DNA from: Candidatus Termititenax persephonae
Lineage (GTDB): Bacteria; Margulisbacteria; Termititenacia; Termititenacales; Termititenacaceae
NCBI GenBank assembly: GCA_003864475.1
Contig: BGZO01000009.1
Span: forward strand, 1-44,282
Reading direction: 5' to 3'
Length of the DNA stretch: 44,282 bases
A program made the position numbers and the translations under genes. Shown here piece by piece: positions 16,717-26,045 of this stretch; the first letter of the stretch is position 1, and every line of letters begins with the position of its first letter. Under the pieces are notes generated by a model. That model was not told where the DNA came from. It did not search any database and saw only the letters and a program-made list of their open reading frames with translations.

Positions 16717-18030
16717 ATGTTAAAATATTTTCACATGTCTATCTTCTTTTTATGCCTCACCTTGCTTGGAGCGTATTGCGTGGCTTTGCCGTTTTGGCTG
16801 GCCAATTTGGCAACGGTCGGCGTGCTTGGCCTGCTTTTCTCCTACACCAAAGAGCGGGCCTGGGGTTGGGTGCGGCGGCGAAACGGTTATGAGCTGCCGT
16901 TTTGCCTGCTGCTGATTGCGGCCTGGTGGTCGGTTTGCGATGCCTATCTTCCGGCGCAGGCGGCGGCAGATGCGGCATCTTTGACTCTGCTGGTGGGCAT
17001 GTTTTATTTTTTGGCGGCAGGTGTGCGCTCGAAAAAAGATTTTTCTTTTTTGTGGCTCACGGCTTGCGGTGGTTATGTACTGGTATTGCTCTGCGGATTT
17101 TTGCAGTATGGCATGGCTAATTGGAATTGGCCGCCGATTCCCGGCTTGAGTTTTTTGCTCGAAACAAAGGGCTTAAACCGCATCTGCTCGGTTTTTATCG
17201 CGCGGGCGGGGACAGGCGTTTTTTCCGCATTTATGAGCCTGGCTGCTCCCGTGCATATCGGCTGGTTTTGTCGTGAACTTGGAGCAAAAAAAATAAAAAA
17301 CTGGCTGGTTATTATCGCGCATTTGCTTATCCTAGGCCTGAGTATTTTTAATATTATTTTTTCTTTCAGCCGTAGTCTCTTGGTTGCTTACTTGCTGGTC
17401 TTTTTGTTTGTCTTGCTCAAGGCCAAACACTGGAAACAGCTTCTGGCTGTCGGCTTGATTTTGGGCGTTTTGGCTATGCTGTGCCTGCCGCCTCTACAGA
17501 AAACCTTATCCATGCTCTTTGACAGAAATGACTACTCCAACCGTGATCATATTGATTCGATTGTGCTGACGTTCAGGAATATTGCGCGGCACCCGCTCAA
17601 TGGCTGGGGCGGCGGGCATATCAATACACGCCTAAAAAAAATAGCCGGACGCTGGACTAATCTGCGCGGGCAGTACAAAACCCCGGAAGAAATACGCCGC
17701 GCCAATGAAAATCTTTTCATCATCGACCAGGAAGCGCAGGCTGACGGAGTTCTTTATGTTTTCTCGCCGCATAATATGTATCTCGGTTACTTTTTGGAAT
17801 ACGGTTTTTTGGGATTCTTGGGCGTACTACTTTTGCTGATATACACCTATCGTCGTTTGCGCGTACTGCCCGGCAGTATCGCTTATGGGCTACTGCTTGG
17901 CCTCATCAGCTTTGCCGCATACGGTTTGTTGCATGACTCCATTCGTGCGCCGATTATGGCCTACTTGTTTTGGTTTTATCTATTATTGGTCGTAAAGTTT
18001 GAGGAATTTTATGGGACAAATCAGGATTAG
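16717..18030 (+). CDS. O-antigen ligase-like membrane protein (Wzy_C family)
   Basis: Polytopic membrane protein with FSFSRSLLVAYLLVFLF...NRDHIDSIVLTFRNIARHPLNGWGGGHI...SPHNMYLGYFLEYGFLG. Confidence 0.85.
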   Translation: MLKYFHMSIFFLCLTLLGAYCVALPFWLANLATVGVLGLLFSYTKERAWGWVRRRNGYELPFCLLLIAAWWSVCDAYLPAQAAADAASLTLLVGMFYFLAAGVRSKKDFSFLWLTACGGYVLVLLCGFLQYGMANWNWPPIPGLSFLLETKGLNRICSVFIARAGTGVFSAFMSLAAPVHIGWFCRELGAKKIKNWLVIIAHLLILGLSIFNIIFSFSRSLLVAYLLVFLFVLLKAKHWKQLLAVGLILGVLAMLCLPPLQKTLSMLFDRNDYSNRDHIDSIVLTFRNIARHPLNGWGGGHINTRLKKIAGRWTNLRGQYKTPEEIRRANENLFIIDQEAQADGVLYVFSPHNMYLGYFLEYGFLGFLGVLLLLIYTYRRLRVLPGSIAYGLLLGLISFAAYGLLHDSIRAPIMAYLFWFYLLLVVKFEEFYGTNQD

Positions 18031-18048
18031 TTACGATATCTGATTGAA

Positions 18049-19744
18049 ATGTTTTTTTACCAAAAATATATTGCCGGACTAGATTTAATTGTCGACGCTT
18101 TGCCGAACAGCGATTACACGCTTCAGCGCACTTTTTTTTTGAGGGGGGGGAGGAGCGTTACTGGATTACCGTGCCAGATAAGCAACAGGCTACGGACACT
18201 GCTTTCGAGACACAATTAAACACGCTAGAGAATAGCCATCTGCGGGAAGCACGCCAAGCCCTAGCGAAATTCAATAATATATGGTCAATCGTTTTATTGG
18301 TCACTGACGAATGCAATGCTCGTTGTGAGATTTGCTTGCGTTACCGCGAAACTGAACCGACACTGCAATTCTCCGAAATGCGTGAAATAATCGACATATT
18401 CAAACGCTTTGATGTTAAACGGGTCTCTTTTACTGGCGGAGAGCCGTTGTTAAATCCCTTTTTACCAGAACTGCTGCGCTATGCGCATGAACAGGGTTTG
18501 CTCACCTCGCTTTCCACCAACGGCACAAAAGTTACACGGGAATTTATCGACGCGGTGTCTGGCAGTTTGACTGAAATAATTATTCCTTTTAACGGCTCCA
18601 CGGCGGAAGTTTTTTCCGAGATAGTGCCTTATGGCAACGCGAAACACCTCAACAATTTAAAAACCTTGTTTAAATATATTATAGAAAATTCAGCCATCAG
18701 TTTGAAAGCGATGACCGTGGTGGCAAGGCAAAATCTGGCAGACTTGTCCAATATTGGGCATACTTTGTCTGTGCTGGGCGTAAAGGTCTGGAAAATAGAC
18801 GAATGGTATGAAGTTCAAGAAAATGCTCATGTCGCTTGGAAATACAAATTGACCAAGGCTGAATTTGACGCGGCGTTGACCAATCTAAATCACGCTTTTC
18901 CTGAACTAAAAATTATTTATAATAGCGTTGAAAAAAGAGAAAACAACGCAGTGTTTTTAATTTCCTCGAGCGGACTAGTGGTGCAAAATAACCAACATAT
19001 CAACCATTCAATCGACCGGATCTTTGACCGACCGTCTAATTATTTAAGCAATCCGAAATATTATTCCAATGTGCCGATAGCCAACTACGCCGTTGATGCG
19101 CCGGAACAAAATAATCTCAATGCCAAATATCTGCGCCAATTTTATGCAGTACAAAAAAATTGTTGGGCTATGTGTCCGCTACCGGACAGACCAAAGTTTT
19201 TGCACCACATACTGATTATGGGGCTAATATTATGGTTCCACAATATTTGCGCTCCGCGATTTACCAAGATTTTCAACAATATCATTATCCGGGAATCTGG
19301 GACGATTATTATGAAATCACTCCCAACTTGTACTCAATCGGCCTGTACCCGTTGGGCAGGCACTTAACCAACGCGTGGTTTTATCGCTTGGAAAGTATCT
19401 GGCAAAATACTGAACAGAGCAAATTGAGTGTCGTCGGTCCCTTTTGGGGCGAGGGTTGTATTTTTTATCTTGCCGTTCCTGAACAAGATGATTATTTCTC
19501 AAGATTAAAATCTTTGTTTCAAGACAGCCTCGGTTATGTCCCAAGACCGACTGCGGATGACCGCACTGTGGGCTGGATTAACGTGGCCAGAACACGTCGC
19601 CCTGTTCCGGTAAATATTGTTTTAGCTTGGCAACAAAATGGTGGCAATAAAACACTGGACAGTTTTTATCCTACCAGATTAGGTGCAATCAAAGCCGATT
19701 GGTATGAGAATATTTATGACTTGGAATCGGCAGTGATTAAGTGA
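18049..19744 (+). pseudogene. Radical SAM protein split by homopolymer frameshifts
   Basis: CNARCEIC (CX3CX2C), RVSFTGGEPLLNP, LSTNGTKVT. N-terminal sequence (MFFYQKYIAGLDLIVDALPNSDYT) is separated at T9/G8 (18132-18150); the C-terminal part (LLGYVSATGQTKVFAPHTDYG...) is in another frame after A7 (19153-19159). Confidence 0.75.
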
Positions 19745-19749
19745 ACAGG

Positions 19750-20361
19750 TTAAATCGCCAAAAAATTACGCAGTATTTGCAGGCCCGCCTCGCCGCTTTT
19801 CTCCGGGTGAAATTGCACACCGTAAACATTACCGCTCTCCAAGGCCGAACAAAAATCCACGCCGTAATCGGTCCAGCCAGACACCGCCGCCGCCGAGTCG
19901 GGCAGAGCATAATACGAATGGACGAAATAGGCGGAAAATTTTTCTGGCAAATCCCTAAAAAGCTGATTCCGCGCTGACTGGCGCACATCGTTCCAGCCCA
20001 TGTGCGGCACGGACAGTCCTGCCGGGAAACCCGCGGCTTGGCGGAAAAACTGCACCCGCCCCGGCACAAGGCCCAGACCCTCCGTTACGCCAAACTCCTC
20101 GCCCACGGAGAGCAACAGCTGCAACCCTAGGCAAATGCCGAGCAAGGGTTTTTTATTATCTTGCAACACCGCCAGCAATTGTTTCTTGCGCAGATTGGCC
20201 ATGGCCTGCGGGAAAGCCCCGACCCCGGGCAAAATCAATTTGTCGGCCTGCGCGCTGACCTGCGGCGAGCCGGACACTTCCGCAGAAAAACCCAGCAGTT
20301 CCACGGCCTTCTGCACGGAGCGCAGATTGCCCATGCCATAATCGACAATCACTAGCTTCAC
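19750..20361 (-). CDS. hisH: Imidazole glycerol phosphate synthase glutamine amidotransferase subunit
   Basis: VKLVIVDYGMGNLRSV, LPGVGAF, LLGICLGLQLL, VHSYYA, GVQFHPEKSGEAGLQILRNF. GTG start at 20361 preferred. Confidence 0.92.
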   Translation of the reverse strand: MKLVIVDYGMGNLRSVQKAVELLGFSAEVSGSPQVSAQADKLILPGVGAFPQAMANLRKKQLLAVLQDNKKPLLGICLGLQLLLSVGEEFGVTEGLGLVPGRVQFFRQAAGFPAGLSVPHMGWNDVRQSARNQLFRDLPEKFSAYFVHSYYALPDSAAAVSGWTDYGVDFCSALESGNVYGVQFHPEKSGEAGLQILRNFLAI

Positions 20362-21263
20362 GGCAAGACCAGCGCGACCGCGCCCAAGAGTCCAGCGTCC
20401 CGCCCGCACCCGGCACGGAGAATCTTAATAGAATGTTCCGGGTTAAAAAGCCTGAACATCCTGAGATTTTTGAGGAGCGGCTGAAAAAAATAATCGCCGT
20501 TAAATGAAAGTCCGCCGCCGATAATAATCATTTCCGGGTCGAAAGTGTTGACCAGATTGGCAAGGCCGATGGCATTGTAATACCCGTTCACGTCGAGCAG
20601 TTCCAAGGCAGTGGGGTCTCCCTGCTTGGCGGCCTCGACCACTGTCTCCGCCGTAAGCTGGTCAGCCTTAGCCAACTCCTTGAGCCGTGTCGCCTCTCCG
20701 CTCTCCACCTTGGCGGCAACCATTTTGGCCAGAGCCGTGCCGGAGCCGAGGGACTCCCAGCAGCCCTTGTTGCCGCAACCACAGAGCGGGCCGTCCGGTA
20801 ACAAGATGACATGACCAAATTCTCCGGCCGTGCCGTTCGCCCCGGCGTACAATTTGCCGTCAATAATAATCCCCCCGCCGATGCCCGTGCTAATCGTAAC
20901 ATAAATGAAATTGCGGCAGCCCCGACCCGCACCGTACCTCAACTCCGCCATGGCTGCGGCATTGGCATCGTTCTCGATTGTATAGTCCGCCGGATACAAT
21001 TTGTTCAGCGCCGACCAGAGGTTGACACCGCCCAATTGCGGGATATTAGGCATACTAAACACCTGGCCGTCCTTGACTTGTCCCGGCACACCGAGTCCGA
21101 TTTTTGTGATATGTTGGCCGGCGGACAGCCGCTGAATCAGCTCCGCCAATTGTTCCGTAACATTTTGTCCCGTCCGAACCGTTTCTTTTTGTAAAATCTG
21201 CCCGGCTTTATCGGCCAGACCAGCGGTAATCTTCGTGCCGCCCAAATCCACGCCTATATACAT
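20358..21263 (-). CDS. ROK-family sugar kinase (glucokinase-like)
   Basis: MYIGVDLGGTKITAGL, ENDANAAAMAE, ISTGIGGGIIIDG, GEFGHVIL, CGCGNKGCWES. Confidence 0.93.
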   Translation of the reverse strand: MYIGVDLGGTKITAGLADKAGQILQKETVRTGQNVTEQLAELIQRLSAGQHITKIGLGVPGQVKDGQVFSMPNIPQLGGVNLWSALNKLYPADYTIENDANAAAMAELRYGAGRGCRNFIYVTISTGIGGGIIIDGKLYAGANGTAGEFGHVILLPDGPLCGCGNKGCWESLGSGTALAKMVAAKVESGEATRLKELAKADQLTAETVVEAAKQGDPTALELLDVNGYYNAIGLANLVNTFDPEMIIIGGGLSFNGDYFFQPLLKNLRMFRLFNPEHSIKILRAGCGRDAGLLGAVALVLP

Positions 21264-21288
21264 GCTTAGGATAATATAGTGAAACTAT

Positions 21289-22293
21289 TTAAAAATCAAT
21301 TTCAGCGGCGGACTCGCCCGACAAATCCAGCGTTTCGCTCGCTTCCGGCTTGACCACGGCTGGGGCAGACTTTTTGGACAAGCCAAAGGTATACCCGAGA
21401 GAAATCCGATGGGTTACCCCCAGGTCACCCATCGGCACATACGCATAATCCGCCGCCAGCGAGGAAAGGGCCACGCCTAAGCCTAGTGAAAATTTACTGA
21501 AAGTATTGTAACCCGCGCGCCCAGCAAAGAAATTACCCAGCCAATATTCCGCACCCACGCCAAAACGCAGGTCATTATCGTTAGGTATTTTCACGTCCGC
21601 CAGCAGATTCAAGCGATTGCGAAAAACCGACAGGGCATAACTCGCACCCAGCGACAACTGGGTCGGATATTCCTCATCCTGACGCAACTGTTTCAGGCCT
21701 AGATTTTGCAGGCTCGCGCCCAAAGTCAGACTGGGCAACAAATCTTTATAAATAATCCCGGCATCCAAAGCCGCGCCGCCGGCTTGCTCCCCGGCCAAAT
21801 CCTCGCTGATGATTTTCAAGCCCAAGCCCACATTCAGAGCCGTCGAGATGACGCGGGAGTAAGCCAGATTAAGTACAGAAATCGCGCTCTTAAATTTGTC
21901 ATCCGTTTTATGATAACTGTTACTGCCATCAGGAGCGAAAGTGGTTACCGTATCCTGCGGCGTATCCAGCATCATCAGGTAAACCCCCAGCGTGTCTTTT
22001 TCGGTCAGCGGGGCGGCGCCAAAAATCGTCTTGGCGGAAATTCCCGCCAGCCAGTTCAACTGCATGAAATCTACCCGCGCATTCTTGATGGAACTTAAAC
22101 CCGCCGTGTTCCAATAAATAGAGCTGGTGTCCTCCGAGCCAGCAGTGAAATTCTCGCCGAGAGCCACGGCTTTTGCACCCAGACCGATTTTCAGATAATT
22201 GGCGGCGGTAGTGCCAGGGCCGTTGACCGCAGCCCCAAGGCTATTGACCAAGATTATGCTTGCCAAAATTGTCGTTAAGAATATACTACGCAT
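21289..22293 (-). CDS. PorV/PorQ-like outer-membrane protein
   Basis: Signal peptide, then AANYLKIGLGAKAVALGENFTAGSEDTSSIYWNTAGLSSI and beta-barrel-like repeats. Confidence 0.85.
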   Translation of the reverse strand: MRSIFLTTILASIILVNSLGAAVNGPGTTAANYLKIGLGAKAVALGENFTAGSEDTSSIYWNTAGLSSIKNARVDFMQLNWLAGISAKTIFGAAPLTEKDTLGVYLMMLDTPQDTVTTFAPDGSNSYHKTDDKFKSAISVLNLAYSRVISTALNVGLGLKIISEDLAGEQAGGAALDAGIIYKDLLPSLTLGASLQNLGLKQLRQDEEYPTQLSLGASYALSVFRNRLNLLADVKIPNDNDLRFGVGAEYWLGNFFAGRAGYNTFSKFSLGLGVALSSLAADYAYVPMGDLGVTHRISLGYTFGLSKKSAPAVVKPEASETLDLSGESAAEIDF

Positions 22294-22431
22294 ACTTCTC
22301 CCCTGTCAGCTCAATTATCGGCGATTAGGAGAGCAATAATGTATCGAATTTATCTGCTTGGTTTAAGGGAGCATCGATTTTTTCTGTTGCTTAATTATTA
22401 TTTAAAAAAAAAACGGCAACAGCTAGGTCAT

Positions 22432-23463
22432 TTAATTGTCTGCGTATAACTGTCCGCAGGCCGCGCTAATATTCTGCCCGCGTTTGTAGCGGATAGCCGT
22501 CGCAAAACCCCTGTCCGTCGTAATCCACCAAAACTCCCGTATCGTCTTCCGCGGGCTGGGCCGGAAATCCGCGCGGAGATGCGGATTATATTCCAGCAAA
22601 TTAATCTGCGCACTCAAGCCGCCCAGTAATTTCAAGAGTCCACGCGCGTGTTCGCGCGTGTCGTTCACACCGTCCAGCATAATGTACTCAAAAGTCAACC
22701 GCCGCCCGGTTTTCTTTTGATAATTTTGCAAAGCCCGCCTTAAATCCGCCACGGGATATTTCTTATTGATGGGCATCAGTTTGCCGCGCACCGCGTCCGT
22801 CGCGGCGTGCAGAGAAACCGCGAGGCGAACCTGCAAACCCTCGTCTGCCAATTTTTCAATGCCCGGCACCAGACCGCAGGTCGAGATGGTAATATGCCGC
22901 GCACCAATGTTCTTGCCCGCCTGATTATTGAGGATACGGATAGACTTCAGGACGTTCTCATAATTATCCAGCGGCTCGCCCATGCCCATATAAACGAGAT
23001 TTTGGATTTTCGTTTTTTCTATCTTCTCGACCTGAATGACTTGATCGACAATCTCTCCGGCTGACAGATTGCGCCTAAACCGCATTCTGCCCGTCGCGCA
23101 AAACGCACAGGCCATCCGGCAACCAACTTGGGTGGAAACACAGAGCGTCCGCCTGTCGCCATCGCGCAAAAGGACTGTCTCAATTTTCTGCCCATCCGGC
23201 AGGTTAAAAAGATATTTCCGCGTGCCGTCAGGGTCGTCCGCTCTCTTTAACAATTGCAGATTCTCGACAACAAAACCGTTGCTTTGCAAGTCTGCGCGGA
23301 AAGTTTTGGGCAGAGCGGTAATCTCCGCGATGCTGGCTGCCGCCTTATTGTGCAGCCAAGTAAAAAGTATAGAACCGTAAAAAGGCTTTTCCCCCAGTTT
23401 ACGCAGCTCTGCTAAATCAAAATCTTTGAGGTTTTTATTGGGCATAATTTTCTTAAATATCAT
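22432..23463 (-). CDS. rlmN: 23S rRNA (adenine2503-C2)-methyltransferase
   Basis: CRMACAFCATG radical SAM motif, MGMGEPLDNYENV, TISTCGLVPGI, AVSLHAATD, EYIMLDGVND. Confidence 0.95.
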   Translation of the reverse strand: MIFKKIMPNKNLKDFDLAELRKLGEKPFYGSILFTWLHNKAAASIAEITALPKTFRADLQSNGFVVENLQLLKRADDPDGTRKYLFNLPDGQKIETVLLRDGDRRTLCVSTQVGCRMACAFCATGRMRFRRNLSAGEIVDQVIQVEKIEKTKIQNLVYMGMGEPLDNYENVLKSIRILNNQAGKNIGARHITISTCGLVPGIEKLADEGLQVRLAVSLHAATDAVRGKLMPINKKYPVADLRRALQNYQKKTGRRLTFEYIMLDGVNDTREHARGLLKLLGGLSAQINLLEYNPHLRADFRPSPRKTIREFWWITTDRGFATAIRYKRGQNISAACGQLYADN

Positions 23464-23483
23464 TCTAGCACATCAGGCTGCCA

Positions 23484-26012
23484 TTATGCCGCGCCAATCA
23501 CATCTCTCAGCTTAATATTTAGTTCCTCAGCCGTTGAGAAATCACGCGGGTCAAGCGGCGGATTTAGAATTACCTCGCCTTGGGTGGTCGAACGCCAGTC
23601 AGGAAATCTCTGGTGGCGCGGATAAATCTCATAAGCGCCCTTGATGGTAATCGGCACAATCTTCTTGCCCAATTTATGCGCCAGCAAGGCCGCGCCGATT
23701 TTAAACTCGCCGAGCTTGCCGTCCCGCGAGCGCGTGCCTTCGGGAAAGACAATCAAAGACCCGCCCTGCCGCAAAATATCCGCGCCCGCTTTGAGCGAGG
23801 ACAGTGCCTGCCCCTGCCGCTCTACAAAAATAATCGGCAACCTGCCCAGCAACCACGGCAGAAAAGCCAATTCTTTTTTGCCCAGCATATATGTTTTCTG
23901 GCGAATGTCCGGCGGCATCGTCGCCAAGAGCCAGACAATATCCAGATAGGACTGGTGATTGGCCGCGTAAATACAATTGGCGGTGCGGTACAACTCAGCG
24001 TTCCGTACAGTCAGCGGCTTGCGGCGGCATAAAAAACCGCCACCCAGCTTAATCAAGAAAGCCACCCAGAGATTACGGCTGGGTCTCAGCTGATGCGTAA
24101 TTCTACCGCTAACCAAGTCGTCAGTCGGCTGCTCCGCGCGGGAACACGCCGCCGCGCATTCCACAATCTCCCGTAAATTTTGTAGCGAGGATATTTTACC
24201 CAAATCCAGCGCGATATTCAGCCGCAACTCCAGATAGGCCGCCAAATCCAAGAGTTTTAAGGAATCAATTTTCAGCTCCAGCAGCGTATGGTCTTGATAA
24301 AAAACTTTGGTCCCCAGCTTCTCTGCCAAGATTTTTAAAACCTCTTTTTGGCGTGGGTCAGTCGGCTGGTAAGGCGAGCGAACAGTGTCCTGTCCCTCGC
24401 CGCGCTGATACTTGCCTTGCGCCAATTCTTGAAGCACCCGACGGATGACAATTTTTTTTGTAGAATTGCGCGGCAATGGAGCAAAAGACACGGCAAAGTC
24501 TGAAAGCGTTTTGTAGCTGGGCAAACCCTTGTTCATCTTCTCAATCTCCGCTCTGATGCGCCGATAACTGTCTCGGTTTTTTTCGCGCGGCACGATGACG
24601 GCAAAGACACTCTCCGCACCGTCCAGTCGATAGCCAAAAACCGCAATCTCCTCAAGCAAAGGCGAGCCTTGATAATAGGCTTCCAATTCCTCAGGATAAA
24701 CATTCTCGCCGGAAGCCAGCACAATCATATTCTTGAAACGCCCTGTGATATGCAGTTCGCCGTGCTTATCCTTGTAGCCAAGGTCGCCCGTATTAAACCA
24801 GCCGTCTTGGTCAAAGGCCTCCGCGTTAGCCTGCGGGTTGTTATAATAACCGGGCGTTACGGACACGCCGCGCAGCCAAATCTCGCCAACCCCGTCCCTA
24901 TTGACCTTGCGGAGCGTTACTTCATTACCGTCAATAGGGCCGCCCACCGCTCCCAGCGTATTATGCAGTAGGTTGGACAGGCAAGCGGGACCGCTGGTCT
25001 CAGTCAAACCATACCCCTCGATAATCTTAAAACCCAGCCCGGCATAATATTTAAAATAACGCGGCTTGAGCGCCGCACCGCCGCTGATAAAAAATTTCAT
25101 CTCGCGGCCAATGACCTGCCGCACCGGCTCAAAAACTTTGGCCAAAAGAGTGCGCAGACCAGGCACTTTGCGCCAAACACCTGCGGTATTGAGAATCGCC
25201 ATAAACAAAAAATACTTCAGGACAGACTGCGCCTTGACCTTGGCAACGATGCCGTCAAAGAAAAGTTCCCAGAGCTGCGGCACGCCGCAAAAAATATGAA
25301 TCGGAGTCTCCGCCAAACTCTTGATAATGTCCGGGCCTTTGAGCGAGGGCTGAAAAACAATCGACGCACCGTACAGCAACGGGCCGAGGTAATTGGCCAG
25401 CAGACCGTAGCTGTGATGCAACGGCAGGATAGCCAAAAATCTCTCACCGCCGGACATCACGCGCAGGTCGTCGCGCAAAAATTTAATCAAACCAGTGGCG
25501 GTATAATAAAGATTGCCGTGCGTTAATTGTACAATCTTCGGCTCGCCTGTCGTGCCGGAAGTAAAAAGGTAGGAGGCTGTGTCCTGTAACGTAACCGACG
25601 GCGGCGGCAAGTCCGCCGGGCTGTCAGTCCAACCAGCGTGAATATCTAAAATCCGTGTATTCTTAAAATCAAGCTTGGCAAAATCCTTAGACACAAAGAG
25701 TGCCTTGGCGGCAACCCGCTCCAGCATTCTCTGCCAAATCTCCGGCGCGTCCAGATTTTGGTCGAGATGCAGAGCCACCGCGCCCAAACTCACAATCGCC
25801 ATGTGCGTCGCGCACCATTCCCAGCTATTGCCGCTGAGGATACCCACGCAGTCGCCGCGCTGGATGCCCTGGCCCTGCAAAAACAAGGCGCGGTTCTGCA
25901 CCATCTGCCAAACCTGACGGTAAGAATATTTATTGTCAAAAAGCAACGCATCAGCTTTACTGCTGACCGTCGCGGCAAACGCCTCATAAAGATTGCGCGG
26001 TTGGTTGGTCAT
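23484..26012 (-). CDS. AMP-dependent acyl-CoA/acyl-ACP ligase fused to carrier-like and PlsC-type acyltransferase domains
   Basis: YLFTSGTTGEPKIVQLTHGN; GYGLTETSG; acyl-carrier segment DHTLLELKIDSLKLLDLAAYLE; NHQSYLDIVW and FPEGTRSRDG acyltransferase motifs. Confidence 0.92.
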   Translation of the reverse strand: MTNQPRNLYEAFAATVSSKADALLFDNKYSYRQVWQMVQNRALFLQGQGIQRGDCVGILSGNSWEWCATHMAIVSLGAVALHLDQNLDAPEIWQRMLERVAAKALFVSKDFAKLDFKNTRILDIHAGWTDSPADLPPPSVTLQDTASYLFTSGTTGEPKIVQLTHGNLYYTATGLIKFLRDDLRVMSGGERFLAILPLHHSYGLLANYLGPLLYGASIVFQPSLKGPDIIKSLAETPIHIFCGVPQLWELFFDGIVAKVKAQSVLKYFLFMAILNTAGVWRKVPGLRTLLAKVFEPVRQVIGREMKFFISGGAALKPRYFKYYAGLGFKIIEGYGLTETSGPACLSNLLHNTLGAVGGPIDGNEVTLRKVNRDGVGEIWLRGVSVTPGYYNNPQANAEAFDQDGWFNTGDLGYKDKHGELHITGRFKNMIVLASGENVYPEELEAYYQGSPLLEEIAVFGYRLDGAESVFAVIVPREKNRDSYRRIRAEIEKMNKGLPSYKTLSDFAVSFAPLPRNSTKKIVIRRVLQELAQGKYQRGEGQDTVRSPYQPTDPRQKEVLKILAEKLGTKVFYQDHTLLELKIDSLKLLDLAAYLELRLNIALDLGKISSLQNLREIVECAAACSRAEQPTDDLVSGRITHQLRPSRNLWVAFLIKLGGGFLCRRKPLTVRNAELYRTANCIYAANHQSYLDIVWLLATMPPDIRQKTYMLGKKELAFLPWLLGRLPIIFVERQGQALSSLKAGADILRQGGSLIVFPEGTRSRDGKLGEFKIGAALLAHKLGKKIVPITIKGAYEIYPRHQRFPDWRSTTQGEVILNPPLDPRDFSTAEELNIKLRDVIGAA

Positions 26013-26045
26013 TACCCCGTCCTTCGTTATTATTTTAGGCGCAGT

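Noticed and set aside
18049-18120. Homology between LIVDALPNSDYT (18.1 kb) and VIIVDALPNTDFT of the 1804-aa protein
   Set aside because: A short match only; most likely coincidence and not enough to infer gene duplication.
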